A stretch of DNA of 64,000 nucleotides, taken from the NCBI RefSeq assembly GCF_002863865.1, contig NZ_CP022684.1:3539990-3603989 (forward strand), read 5' to 3'. The position numbers were made by a program, and so were the translations under genes. The notes beneath the pieces were generated by a model. That model did not search any database, was not told the DNA's origin, and worked only from the letters and a program-made list of their open reading frames with translations. Shown here one piece after another: positions 18,618-27,840 of this stretch (within the stretch, counting starts at the first letter, position 1; every line of letters starts with the position of its first letter). Source of the DNA: Ketobacter alkanivorans (GTDB taxonomy: Bacteria > Pseudomonadota > Gammaproteobacteria > Pseudomonadales > Ketobacteraceae).

Positions 18618-19685
18618 TTGAATTTTTCTTTTCCGATCATCGATCCTCATATTCATCAGTGGGATCTGCTCAATACGCCACGCATATTGACCTGGCCCAA
18701 GCGCTTGTTGGGGTGGAACCGGCGAATATATGAGGCGGCCATCCATCTTGGGGCCAGTGAGGCTGACAAGCGTTACATTGGACGCCCCGAATTTGTTGCC
18801 CATAACTACTTGCCCGGCGATTACCGCAAGGATGCTGAGGGCTTGCCCGTAAGCCATATCGTTCATGTGGAGGCAGAATGGCGTGATCGGTCGGGCATGG
18901 GTGCAGTGGGCGAGACTCGCTGGTTGGCTGGTTTGTTCGAGCATAGCGTTATTCAGCTGGGCGGTGTCGTCGGTTATGTGCAATTACAACGTTCAGATGC
19001 GGCCCAAGTGATTGCCGCCCACAAACAGGCCAGTGAGCGTTTTTGCGGAGTCCGCCAGATGCTGGCCTTTGATCAGGATGAAGGCATTATGCGTTTTTGT
19101 CCTCGGCCTTATCTCTCGAAGGATGAAAGCTGGCGACGGGGCTTGTCGTTGCTGGAGCAGAATCAACTGAGCTTTGATGCCTGGCTTTTCCATCACCAGT
19201 TGGATGAACTTGTCGCACTGGCCAAATCCTATCCTGGAATTACCTTCGTACTTGATCACATGGGAACGCCGATTGGTGTCGGGGGACAGTTTTCATCTTA
19301 TGGTCGCACAGCTGAGGCACGTCATGTCATTCTGAAAACCTGGGAAATGCACATGCTGGCGTTAGCCGAGCTGCCGAATGTGGTGGTAAAGCTTTCCGGG
19401 ATGTTTATGCCTGTGGTGGGTTGGGGGTTTGAGCATCGGGATGTGCCGCCGAGTCAGCAGGAGCTATTGGAAAAAGCCGGGCCGCTGTTCGAATTTGTGC
19501 TTAAGTACTTTGGGGTGGATCGCTGTATGTTTGCTTCAAACTTCCCCATGGATAAGGTATCTCTCACGTTGCGGCAACTTTACGAGTTTTACAGCTCGTT
19601 GGCGGAGAGTTACCCCGAAGAAAGCAGAAAAAAATTGTTTCATGATAATGCTGCCCGTGTTTATCGAGTTGGAGTGTCGGTGTGA
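18618..19685 (+). CDS. Amidohydrolase-2 family metal-dependent hydrolase
   Basis: 355 residues, TIM-barrel hydrolase of the amidohydrolase-2/lactonase type (COG3618-like). Metal-binding HxH is in IDPHIHQWD at residues of about 8-16. A further histidine is in FVLDHMGTPIG, and the late aspartate in FASNFPMDK. Starts with TTG at 18618, since no ATG or GTG precedes the conserved PHIH motif in frame. It shares 4 bp with the following response regulator, suggesting coupled translation. Substrate unknown; lactone or carboxylate substrates are typical. Confidence 0.83.
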   Translation: MNFSFPIIDPHIHQWDLLNTPRILTWPKRLLGWNRRIYEAAIHLGASEADKRYIGRPEFVAHNYLPGDYRKDAEGLPVSHIVHVEAEWRDRSGMGAVGETRWLAGLFEHSVIQLGGVVGYVQLQRSDAAQVIAAHKQASERFCGVRQMLAFDQDEGIMRFCPRPYLSKDESWRRGLSLLEQNQLSFDAWLFHHQLDELVALAKSYPGITFVLDHMGTPIGVGGQFSSYGRTAEARHVILKTWEMHMLALAELPNVVVKLSGMFMPVVGWGFEHRDVPPSQQELLEKAGPLFEFVLKYFGVDRCMFASNFPMDKVSLTLRQLYEFYSSLAESYPEESRKKLFHDNAARVYRVGVSV

Positions 19686-20380
19686 GCCTGGAAGTTAAAA
19701 ATGCCTGTGTGCTGCTGGTGGAAGATCATCGTGATTTGGCAGAAACCACATTGGATTTCTTGAGCGGAGTCGGGTTTGAGACTGACTATGCCGGAGATGG
19801 CATCAGCGCCTTACAGCTGGCGTGTTCTAATCGCTATGACGCTATTATTCTGGATGTGATGCTGCCTGGGCTGGATGGGTTTGAGGTGTGTCAGCGGTTA
19901 CGACACGAGCAAGGGAGTGATATTCCCATTTTAATGTTGACTGCACGGGATCAGTTACAGGATAAATTGGACGGATTTCGTGTTGGTGCCGATGATTATC
20001 TGGTGAAACCCTTTGATATGCCAGAGTTGGCTGCACGATTGGTGGCCATGATTCGGCGTCAGCGGGGCGAGTTGGCTGCAAACAAGCTGCAGGTGTCCGA
20101 TCTTGTTTTGGATATGGGCACGTTTGAAGTAAGCCGAGCGAATCAGCCGATCCAGCTTTCACCCACTGCTTTTAGAATTCTAAAAATACTGATGCGGGAA
20201 TCGCCACGCCTGGTGATGCGCGAGGCGCTGGAGCAGGAGCTGTGGGGTGATGCATTGCCAGATAGTGATGCGTTGCGCAGTCATTTATACAAATTACGCC
20301 AGGCTATCGATAAGCCGTTTACAACGCCGCTATTGCAGACCATTCCCGGTCAAGGCTTCAAGATCGCACCTTTACGTTAA
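19682..20380 (+). CDS. OmpR/PhoB-family response regulator
   Basis: 232 residues with GTG start. Receiver domain 1-120 with the acidic pair in LLVEDHRD, phosphoacceptor D in IILDVMLPG near residue 57, T in LMLTARD and K in VKPFD. The C-terminal winged helix (about 135-230) ends in TIPGQGFKIAPLR. It overlaps the amidohydrolase gene by 4 bp at its start and the sensor kinase on the other strand by 23 bp at its end. The adjacent kinase is the obvious partner. Confidence 0.92.
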   Translation: MSLEVKNACVLLVEDHRDLAETTLDFLSGVGFETDYAGDGISALQLACSNRYDAIILDVMLPGLDGFEVCQRLRHEQGSDIPILMLTARDQLQDKLDGFRVGADDYLVKPFDMPELAARLVAMIRRQRGELAANKLQVSDLVLDMGTFEVSRANQPIQLSPTAFRILKILMRESPRLVMREALEQELWGDALPDSDALRSHLYKLRQAIDKPFTTPLLQTIPGQGFKIAPLR

Positions 20381-21677
20381 AACGGGTGCCGCCTCCTGGC
20401 GTGCTTTCTACTGAAATTTTCCATCGTAGCTCCTTGCTGATTTTCTGCACGATGGCCAAACCCAGGCCAAAGCCCTTTTCTTTCCTCTGGTCGATACGAA
20501 AAAACGGGTCGAAGATACGCGCCAGCTGTTCAGGTTCCATGCCTATGCCGGTGTCCACTACACTAAAACCATCAGCTTCAATCACCATGTCCACACGGCC
20601 GCTGTCGGTGTAGGTGAGGGCATTTTTCAATAAGTTGTCCACTAGTATGCGAATCAGTTTGTGGGAGCCATTCAGTGACAGAAAGCTATTGTGGACAACA
20701 TTGAGGCTTACGCCTTCTTTGGGGCAGGTTTCATTGAGTTGCTCCACCAGCATTTCTGCCAGGTCATTCAGTAGCAGTGCTTCGTGAGATGCCTCCTGAC
20801 TGGATTCACGGGCCAGTTCCAACAAAGCTTCCAGCAGGGATTCCATATCGTTAACGGTGTTGTATATACGCGTGGCCTGGCGATCAGCACGTTCATTCAA
20901 AGGCTCCTGTCTTAGATTGGCCACGGAACCTTTGATAACGCTGAGCGGGGTGCGTAACTCATGACTGGCGTAGCGGGTGAAATTACGTTCCCGATTCACA
21001 AAGTCGTCCATGCGGGTAATAAAGGAATCTATCGCATCCACCAACACGAAGGTTTCTTCATCGGCGGCACTTTTGATGTCTGATAGGTCTGGTTTGCTCT
21101 CCCCGATTTCATTCAAGTCCAGAGTCTCAACTCTTTGCGCCAGTTTCATTATGGGGGAAAAGGCCCGCTTGGCTTGGGTATAGGTGATATACGCAAGCCC
21201 GTAGAGGACAAGCAACACCAATGCCAGAGGCATAATTCCGAAGAAGAAGGAAAGACGACTCACCTGCTTTTCATTGAAAACAAGATACAACGTGCGATCG
21301 CTGAATTTGGAGACATGCACAATGGGCCGGGTGTCGTTAAAGTCAACGCGAGACATGCCTTCTGGTAGCCCGATTAGCCAACTGGGCAGGTGTTGGGTAT
21401 TGCCTCCTTCTGCAAGGTAGCCTTGTAGGTTCAATGTATCTGGGGCCGTTGCGCTCTCATCATTGCCAAATCGTTGCCAGAAGTAGTCGGCTTCGCCCTC
21501 CAGGGCCTGATTCACCAGAAACTCCTCGGTTATCAATGCCGCTGCCAACACTCCGATAATGGTCAATGTGCTGATAAGCAGAATCTGGGCGAAAAAAATC
21601 TTAAGCAGCTTTTTGCTTATACCGGTACGCTTCAAAGGGCTATCCAGGTGGTTATCGATGCTATCAGAATAAATCAT
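20358..21677 (-). CDS. Membrane sensor histidine kinase
   Basis: 439 residues. Two membrane segments (about 27-50 and 150-172) enclose a periplasmic sensor region of about 100 residues; a HAMP-like linker follows. The H-box is YASHELRTPLSVIKG (H near 239), N-box DNLLKNALTY, G-boxes VVDTGIGM and GFGLGLAIV. Unlike most pairs it lies tail to tail with its regulator rather than in one operon. Divergent from a nitroreductase gene, which may be a target; the signal is unknown. Confidence 0.92.
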   Translation of the reverse strand: MIYSDSIDNHLDSPLKRTGISKKLLKIFFAQILLISTLTIIGVLAAALITEEFLVNQALEGEADYFWQRFGNDESATAPDTLNLQGYLAEGGNTQHLPSWLIGLPEGMSRVDFNDTRPIVHVSKFSDRTLYLVFNEKQVSRLSFFFGIMPLALVLLVLYGLAYITYTQAKRAFSPIMKLAQRVETLDLNEIGESKPDLSDIKSAADEETFVLVDAIDSFITRMDDFVNRERNFTRYASHELRTPLSVIKGSVANLRQEPLNERADRQATRIYNTVNDMESLLEALLELARESSQEASHEALLLNDLAEMLVEQLNETCPKEGVSLNVVHNSFLSLNGSHKLIRILVDNLLKNALTYTDSGRVDMVIEADGFSVVDTGIGMEPEQLARIFDPFFRIDQRKEKGFGLGLAIVQKISKELRWKISVESTPGGGTRFNVKVRS

Positions 21678-21837
21678 AGAGCTATGTTAGAGCCAGCCCC
21701 GTGAGCGGGATGTGAACATTGCTTTGCTCTTTTGGTGGATTGAGCGGTCAAGTCATGAATTGTGAAATGGGTTATTATGGGGGCCGTATATGCCCACCAT
21801 ATTATCAGTCTAGTTATTGTAATTATTGAGGAAAAAC

Positions 21838-22521
21838 ATGTCATATCAACCGGAAACCATGTCCCTGGCGGATGCGATCGAGCAGCGTCGTTCTGTTCGA
21901 GGCTACTTGGATAAAGAAGTGCCGCAGGACACACTGGAATCAATATTCACTTTGGCCCAACGGGCTCCTTCTAATTGCAATATTCAGCCGTGGAAGGTCT
22001 ATGTGGCATCAGGCCAGTTGAAAAACAGCATCCGCGCCAAGATGGTTGAGCAGGTCATGCAGGGTGTGCCTTTTAATTCGGATTATGATTACCCGGATAC
22101 CTTTGCAGGCGAGTATCGTAAGCGGCAAGTGGATTGTGCGGTTGAACTGTACGGCAATATGGGCATTGAGCGCGGAGATAAAGAAGGCCGTATGCGAGCG
22201 CATCTGCGTAATTTCGAGATGTTCGACGCGCCCCATGTGGTTTTTGTTGGTATGGATAAAGTGTTTGGAGCTTCAGTCGCTATTGATGTCGGCATGTACA
22301 TGCAGACACTGATGCTGTCTATGACTGCTCATGGAGTGGCCTGCTGTCCTCAGGGCACAATGCGCTACTATCCCGATATTGTGCGGGAAGCGTTCGATAT
22401 TGGTGATGATATCAATATTCTGCTGGGGATCAGCTTTGGCTTTGAGGATGCATCGATTCCTGCGAACAAAACCTGGATCGATCGTGAGCCAATTGATCAG
22501 TCAGTGCAATTTCGTCGCTAG
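21838..22521 (+). CDS. Nitroreductase family FMN-dependent oxidoreductase
   Basis: 227 residues. The family opening is EQRRSVRGYLDKEVP followed by APSNCNIQPW, the FMN-binding loop. Late motif GISFGFED. The ATG at 21838 has GAGG 7 bases upstream; an in-frame TTG four codons earlier is less likely. Such enzymes reduce nitroaromatics, quinones or enones with NAD(P)H. It stands alone, divergent from the histidine kinase. Confidence 0.9.
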   Translation: MSYQPETMSLADAIEQRRSVRGYLDKEVPQDTLESIFTLAQRAPSNCNIQPWKVYVASGQLKNSIRAKMVEQVMQGVPFNSDYDYPDTFAGEYRKRQVDCAVELYGNMGIERGDKEGRMRAHLRNFEMFDAPHVVFVGMDKVFGASVAIDVGMYMQTLMLSMTAHGVACCPQGTMRYYPDIVREAFDIGDDINILLGISFGFEDASIPANKTWIDREPIDQSVQFRR

Positions 22522-22566
22522 TACGTGGCATTTAGTAAATCAGCCTTATTAATGCCGAGGTGTTAA

Positions 22567-22599
22567 GGGGAGCGCCAGACCTTTATAATAGCGCTCCCC
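22567..22599. repeat. Inverted repeat upstream of ndpA
   Basis: GGGGAGCGC (22567-22575) and GCGCTCCCC (22591-22599) can form a 9-bp stem with a 15-base loop, between the nitroreductase stop and the ndpA start. No T-run follows. It could be a weak terminator or a structure in the ndpA leader. Confidence 0.4.
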
Positions 22600-22616
22600 C
22601 GATGAGAGAGGTTGCC

Positions 22617-23618
22617 ATGCCAGTTTCTGACTTTATAGCCCACCAGATTGATCGTCCAACGCCGGATCAGTCCGCACAGGTGAACTTTCGTGATGACAGT
22701 ATAGTGGTGGATGATAACGCCAGTCAGTTGTTAAACGAAATCAAGCAGGCATTCAGCACCAAAACCTCAAAGCGGTACGGTCAATTTAATCCAGACTTGG
22801 GAGCAAACCCGGTGCCTGCCTGGTTGCGTGATTTTCTCAAGCAGCAAATGCCATTTTCAACCCTGAGTAAAAAGCTCACGGAGCATTTTGTCGTGATGCT
22901 CGAGCAGATGGAGGCCAGTTTTCAGGGGCACCTGTTATTCTGGCAGGAAAACAACGCCGATGCCGAATGGCTGTATGTGGCGCATTTGCAGCATCAGACA
23001 GGTTTGGTGATCAATAGTCATCTTGAAATATCTGAAACCGTTTACGCTGATTTATCCCATGTGGGCTTTTGCGCGCGTGTTAATCTTACTCACTGGTCTG
23101 ATTCCATTTCTGAGAAATATCTGACGATTTCAAAAAATCGCGGAGATCGAGCCTTATTGGATTTATTCAATCAGTGGATTGGGTTTGCCGATACGGTGAA
23201 CACCACAGCCGATACCAGTGAGTTTTTAAACATAGTGGAAGCCTATGCTGAGCAGCTGCCGGAAGAAGAAAGCAAGACGTATCGGGAGAAGGTGGTGGAT
23301 TACTGTATGGATCAGGATAAGCAGGGAGAGCCTGTTTTATACAAAGAATTATCTTACTATCTGGATGAGGCAGAACCAGAACGGTTTGATCAGTTTGTGC
23401 GAGAGAAGCAAGAGCAGCCTCGGGAGGAATTGATTCCTGATAAAGCGCAATTGCGTAAGTATGTACGCTTCAGCGGCCGCAGTAAGGAGATGAGCATGCA
23501 ATTTGCCTCCTCTCTGCTGGGTGAAGAAGTAGTGTATGACGCGGAAAATGAACGTCTGATCATCAATCGAATACCTAAATCCCTACTAAGCCAACTCAAA
23601 AAACACCGCCACAGTTGA
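22617..23618 (+). CDS. ndpA: Nucleoid-associated protein NdpA/YejK
   Basis: 333 residues, close to the E. coli YejK length (335). Family segments: HVGFCARVNLTHW, YLTISKNRGDRALLDLF, LRKYVRFSG and VYDAENERLIINRIP. It binds the nucleoid; its detailed role is unclear. I chose the ATG at 22617 (MPVSDFIAHQ) because GAGAGG lies 5-6 bases upstream; a start at 22602 is possible. Its stop codon lies inside the terminator hairpin of the convergent polyketide operon. Confidence 0.92.
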   Translation: MPVSDFIAHQIDRPTPDQSAQVNFRDDSIVVDDNASQLLNEIKQAFSTKTSKRYGQFNPDLGANPVPAWLRDFLKQQMPFSTLSKKLTEHFVVMLEQMEASFQGHLLFWQENNADAEWLYVAHLQHQTGLVINSHLEISETVYADLSHVGFCARVNLTHWSDSISEKYLTISKNRGDRALLDLFNQWIGFADTVNTTADTSEFLNIVEAYAEQLPEEESKTYREKVVDYCMDQDKQGEPVLYKELSYYLDEAEPERFDQFVREKQEQPREELIPDKAQLRKYVRFSGRSKEMSMQFASSLLGEEVVYDAENERLIINRIPKSLLSQLKKHRHS

Positions 23619-23628
23619 ATTGTGGCGG
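23598..23628 (-). terminator. Intrinsic terminator of the polyketide operon
   Basis: Read on the minus strand: CCGCCACA, 7-base loop, TGTGGCGG, then TGTTTTTT. A classic stem plus U-tract, 37 bp after the hydroxylase stop. It overlaps the last codons and stop of ndpA on the other strand. Confidence 0.85.
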
Positions 23629-23664
23629 CTTGTCCCCAAGGTCAGGTTCGATCGTAAGTTAACG

Positions 23665-24558
23665 TTAATCCATCATTTGAGACTTCCAGCGGAACGGAAT
23701 CAACAGCTGTTTCCAGTAGTTGTTCATCGGGTAGCGATCCTCTTTGTGGATTCCCAGCTCAGCAGGGCTATCATCTGGACGGTAGTATCGAGTACCGAAT
23801 ATCACGTCGTAAATGATCAGCACTGCACCATAATTATGGTTCGCTTCATCGATGCGCTTGGAGTGATGCCAGCGATGCAGTTCGTTTGTATTAAAAATAT
23901 AATTGAGCCAGCCATAACGCAGCTTGATATTGCAGTGCTGAATCGAGCCCCCGATGGCCAGCAGAACACCGTTCAGTATTAATGCCTCCTCGCTTGCACC
24001 GATCAAATAGCAGGGCACTACGCCCAGCAGGAATGTGCACAGGTGATAAAGAGGGTGAATGCGAAAGCCATTCAACAAATGCATGCGCTTGACGCTGTGA
24101 TGAACGGAATGTAATGGCCACCAGCGGGGATGCTCATGACTCAGACGATGGAACCAGTATTTCGCGAATTCAACAATTAACAGCACAACAATGGTTTCTG
24201 CCCATAACGGCATAGAGTCTGGAATCAGGCGGTAGCCCTGAGGTAGATTTAGCGCTAAAAATGCGTACAAGGCGATTAAAGGGCCAACTTTTTTTAAAAT
24301 GCCTTCCAGTAACACTGCCACCAACAGAATCGAAGTGAAATCAGGTGCAAGATCGCCTTGGCTTAAGTTCCATTTTGGATTTAATGGGTGAAGCCGTTCA
24401 AACAGCATGGTAACTAACAGCACCGACAATGAAATAACGAATGAAGCCAGTTCAACGTGTTGCCCTGTGTGTAGAAACCAGGACATGCTTATGATGGCAG
24501 TGGTTGCTAATACCGGAAAGTACAGATACTCCAAAGCCAGAATTTTGAAACTACCCAT
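23665..24558 (-). CDS. Fatty acid hydroxylase/sterol desaturase family membrane di-iron enzyme
   Basis: 297 residues, several membrane segments and the histidine clusters of the superfamily: WFHRLSHEH, HSVHHSVK, and HRWHHSKRIDEANHNYG. These bind two irons that activate oxygen for hydroxylation or desaturation of a lipid. Start at 24558 (MGSFKILAL) is set by AAGGAG about 10 bases upstream; it overlaps the exporter stop by 8 bp. Last gene of the eight-gene operon, so it probably oxidises the operon product or its lipid precursor. Confidence 0.88.
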   Translation of the reverse strand: MGSFKILALEYLYFPVLATTAIISMSWFLHTGQHVELASFVISLSVLLVTMLFERLHPLNPKWNLSQGDLAPDFTSILLVAVLLEGILKKVGPLIALYAFLALNLPQGYRLIPDSMPLWAETIVVLLIVEFAKYWFHRLSHEHPRWWPLHSVHHSVKRMHLLNGFRIHPLYHLCTFLLGVVPCYLIGASEEALILNGVLLAIGGSIQHCNIKLRYGWLNYIFNTNELHRWHHSKRIDEANHNYGAVLIIYDVIFGTRYYRPDDSPAELGIHKEDRYPMNNYWKQLLIPFRWKSQMMD

Positions 24559-26893
24559 GGGGTTGAGACTCCTTAAATGTTTGTTCTGAAGATGATCGAT
24601 CAAAAAGAATGAGCAGGGCAGGAATAAAGAGTAGATCTATCAGCAATGCGATGGCGATGGTGATGGTGGTCAGAATGGATGTGTTGGCAGTGATGTTCAT
24701 GGCCGAGAAGCCGAGCATTGCAAAGCCTGCGATTAGAATAATTGAAGTAACCAAAATAGCAGGGCCGACTCGTGAGAATGCAAACTGTACCGCCTGAGGT
24801 GCCGGGAACGATAAGACCTGTCGGGCATGCCGATATTTGCTTAGAAAATGGATGGTGTCATCCACGACGATACCGAACGCTATGCCCAGAGTGACCGTAA
24901 GCCCAACGTCGATATTGCCATTAATGATGCCCCATGCTGCGAACGCCAGTGCCACTGGGAGTACGTTGCAAATAACACTGATCAGGCCGAGCGTAACGGA
25001 TCTGAACAACCACGTGAGCACGAACCCCATCACAAACAGTGAGCCGACTAATCCAGCCAGAATTCCCTGCATACTGCGTTCGCCGATGTGGGCAAACATG
25101 AGAGGCGCACTGGCAGAAGTGATGGCTAATGTGGGATCGACTTCATGGCTGAGCCACTGTCGTGCACGCTCATCCAGATCGATATGATAATCCCCGGCAG
25201 TATTGTTCATGGTGACCCGAACTCGGGAAGCATGCCGGTCTGCGGCGATCATTGTGCCCAGATCAGCACCAAAAGGCAGTGACATCTCATAAAGAAGAAG
25301 TAGCTGAGCGGAAGCGTCAGATTCGATGGGTAGAGTATAAAAGTCAGGGTTGTCATCGTTCCAGGACTGATTCAATCGCTTGATTATATCGGCAATGGAA
25401 TCCACATGAACCACGTTGGGCTGTTGTGATATCCACTGGCTGAATCGATCCAGGAGATTCAGGTAGTCTGGATCTGTAACTGTCAGCCCTTGATGGGTGG
25501 GAATGGAATAATTCAAGGCACCAAGGCCGGTGATGTGATTGTTCACAAACTCCATATGCTGTCGCATGATCTGTGTAGAGCCGAAATACTTAACCGGGTC
25601 GTCGTTGATGCGGTTCAGGGGTAGGCACATAAGTCCGGCAATGATGACAATAGAACCAATAAGGGTAATGCTGCGATGATGCGCTACTATCCAATTGCTC
25701 CATCCTGCTAGGGGTGTTCTGGTTGTATCTGAAGGTGGCTTAAAACCACCTTTTACACTGTGCGGAATCAACATTATCAAAGCAGGTAGCAGCAACATCG
25801 AGTAGAGCCATGCCGCCAACACGCCAGCGCAAACGATATAACCCAAGGCCTGATAAGGTGGTGAATCATTGAAATGTAATGTAAGAAAGCCGGCTGCGGT
25901 AAATGCCGAGGTCAGCATGACCGGGCGTGTATTCTGCCGTAGGCTTTCGGTTAGCGCCTGTTGCTTGGTTTGATCTTGCTGCGTAAAAAAGCGATATCGC
26001 GATAAAATGTGTACGCTATCGGCAATAGCCAGAATCAGTATCATAATTGGCGCTACGGTAACCGCGGCATTAATTTTCATGCCGGTCCAGCCTAAGATGC
26101 CCATTCCGGTCGCTATTGAACATAGTGCAATAATCAGAGTAATAATGACAAAGCTCAGGCTGCGAAAGATTACGCCAAGAAGCACAAGAATAACGATAAA
26201 AAATGCCGGCCAAACGAAGGCTTGATCGCCCTGTGTAGATTCGGGGAAGGCCTGGTCTACGATGACCTGTCCAGAAAGATATGTTTTAAACTGCGGGTGA
26301 TCCTGTTCAAATTGCGCCACCATGTTACGAACAAAATAGACGACTTCTGGTGTTTCCGCCGCACGATCGACACCGGGTAATTGGATCAGAATGCGCATGC
26401 CGCCGACTTTGCCATCTAGCGATATCAGTGCGTTCACTGTAGCTGGCTCATTGAGTGCAAATTGTCGGCGAAGCCGTAATTGGCTAGCGTCTAGATTGGC
26501 AGCACTGCTGTACAGGTCATCTACAATAAATTCATCTTCGCTGGCCTGTGTGTATGGGAAGTTGGTTAAGGAGTCGACCCTTAGTGAGTAAGGGGTCATC
26601 CAGGCCATAGCTGTTAGGGTCTCCAGTGATCTGAGGTTCGTGTCTGTAAACAGATCGCTGCCATCCACGCTTTCGATTGCAACGAAGATAAACTCCTCAG
26701 AACCATAAGTTGATTGGAGCTTGGTATAGGCAGCTAACTGAGGATTGTCATCGCTGAAGAAGAAACGAAAGTCGATTGTATTGTGATAACGTGTTATGCC
26801 CAGGCCGCATATAAGAGTGAGCAGCAGGCAAGCTGACAAAGTTAGCCATGGATGAGTAATTGGGTATCTAGTCCAGCCAGAATTGTTGTTCAT
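24551..26893 (-). CDS. RND superfamily (MMPL/HAE3-type) lipid exporter
   Basis: 780 residues, inner-membrane RND transporter with about 12 membrane segments: one N-terminal helix, a periplasmic loop (about 40-225), five helices, then a repeat of this layout. ILAIADSVHILSRYRFF and IVVDDTIHFLSKYRHAR are the paired TM4-like motifs of the two halves. HAE3/MMPL proteins move hydrophobic molecules such as hopanoids or mycobacterial lipids. The ATG at 26893 follows AGGA at a spacing of 6; the frame opening at 26932 would overlap the UbiA gene. Likely exporter of the operon product. Confidence 0.88.
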   Translation of the reverse strand: MNNNSGWTRYPITHPWLTLSACLLLTLICGLGITRYHNTIDFRFFFSDDNPQLAAYTKLQSTYGSEEFIFVAIESVDGSDLFTDTNLRSLETLTAMAWMTPYSLRVDSLTNFPYTQASEDEFIVDDLYSSAANLDASQLRLRRQFALNEPATVNALISLDGKVGGMRILIQLPGVDRAAETPEVVYFVRNMVAQFEQDHPQFKTYLSGQVIVDQAFPESTQGDQAFVWPAFFIVILVLLGVIFRSLSFVIITLIIALCSIATGMGILGWTGMKINAAVTVAPIMILILAIADSVHILSRYRFFTQQDQTKQQALTESLRQNTRPVMLTSAFTAAGFLTLHFNDSPPYQALGYIVCAGVLAAWLYSMLLLPALIMLIPHSVKGGFKPPSDTTRTPLAGWSNWIVAHHRSITLIGSIVIIAGLMCLPLNRINDDPVKYFGSTQIMRQHMEFVNNHITGLGALNYSIPTHQGLTVTDPDYLNLLDRFSQWISQQPNVVHVDSIADIIKRLNQSWNDDNPDFYTLPIESDASAQLLLLYEMSLPFGADLGTMIAADRHASRVRVTMNNTAGDYHIDLDERARQWLSHEVDPTLAITSASAPLMFAHIGERSMQGILAGLVGSLFVMGFVLTWLFRSVTLGLISVICNVLPVALAFAAWGIINGNIDVGLTVTLGIAFGIVVDDTIHFLSKYRHARQVLSFPAPQAVQFAFSRVGPAILVTSIILIAGFAMLGFSAMNITANTSILTTITIAIALLIDLLFIPALLILFDRSSSEQTFKESQPHG

Positions 26894-26901
26894 ACCGTTT
26901 C

Positions 26902-27840
26902 CTAGAAATGCCCAAAGGAATGCTGATTCCACGTGAGACCGTGAATTAGATTAAGAGAATAGAAGCAAACAATATAAGGCACCGAAAATTTTCTCGGGTT
27001 GAAGCGCTGGGATCGGTTGGTGACGAATAGTCGGAGGCTGAGCACGATAAAAATCAAGTTGATCAGAGGTAGCCACCCGGTAAAGGCAGCAAAGCCAGTC
27101 AGGTTCCATGGTTTGAACAGAAGAAGAATGCCAGCGACAGCCCCAGCCCCGAACAGTGACGCAACCAACAGAGCTTGCTTGCAACCTATTTCGCCTGAGT
27201 AGAGCTTTTCCTCAGGGTCGCTTAGATGTTCCCACATGCTTTTGCGGATGATCTCAAAATGCAGGAATGCGAGTACGTAACAACCGATGGTGAGTAGCAT
27301 GCCTGTAGAGATTGTTGTGTGTTGCGAATGCTGAGTTTGTAGAAGCGTATAGAAGCTTAGAGCGATACTGACCGGATAAGTGATGATAAGATTGAAGAAC
27401 AGGCTTTTGTCCATCAAAGGCATTGTTTTTTCCAGCCACATCAATAGCAGGCCGTAACCTACATTGACAGCGATGAACAACGATAGAGGTAAGGCGATGA
27501 AGCTGTTGGCGGTGGCGACTATCAATGTTCCAAAAAGAACATAGGAGCGAATGTCGGTAACGCTTACAACGCCTGAAACCAGGGGGCGATCTGGATTGTA
27601 TTGTTGGTCGTATTCAAGATCCTTAACCTCATCAATTGCACGTAACACAAAGAGCACGCCAAACAAGGTCAGTATGGAGCCTACGGTGGATAGGCTCCAA
27701 TGCCAGACAGCCGCTGTGCTCAGTAGTACAAATAGTCCTTGAAGGGATAAAAACCAAAGACCAGCAAACAGTAGGTGCTGTTTTGGTTCATAAATGATGT
27801 CTGAAAATCGTGACAAGCGTTGCCAATAGTTTAGGTTCAT
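26902..27840 (-). CDS. UbiA-family prenyltransferase
   Basis: 312 residues, about nine membrane helices. The first Asp-rich motif is clear: D70-x3-D74-x3-D78, followed by NPDRPLVSG as in the family. The second is weaker (SDPEEKLYSGEIG). UbiA enzymes transfer a polyprenyl group, or in some branches another diphosphate-linked group, to an acceptor in the membrane. Its ATG overlaps the stop of the preceding gene as ATGA. A UbiA enzyme inside a polyketide operon suggests a prenylated or membrane-tethered product; the acceptor is unknown. xseB-ispA-dxs elsewhere in the window supplies isoprenoid precursors. Confidence 0.85.
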   Translation of the reverse strand: MNLNYWQRLSRFSDIIYEPKQHLLFAGLWFLSLQGLFVLLSTAAVWHWSLSTVGSILTLFGVLFVLRAIDEVKDLEYDQQYNPDRPLVSGVVSVTDIRSYVLFGTLIVATANSFIALPLSLFIAVNVGYGLLLMWLEKTMPLMDKSLFFNLIITYPVSIALSFYTLLQTQHSQHTTISTGMLLTIGCYVLAFLHFEIIRKSMWEHLSDPEEKLYSGEIGCKQALLVASLFGAGAVAGILLLFKPWNLTGFAAFTGWLPLINLIFIVLSLRLFVTNRSQRFNPRKFSVPYIVCFYSLNLIHGLTWNQHSFGHF

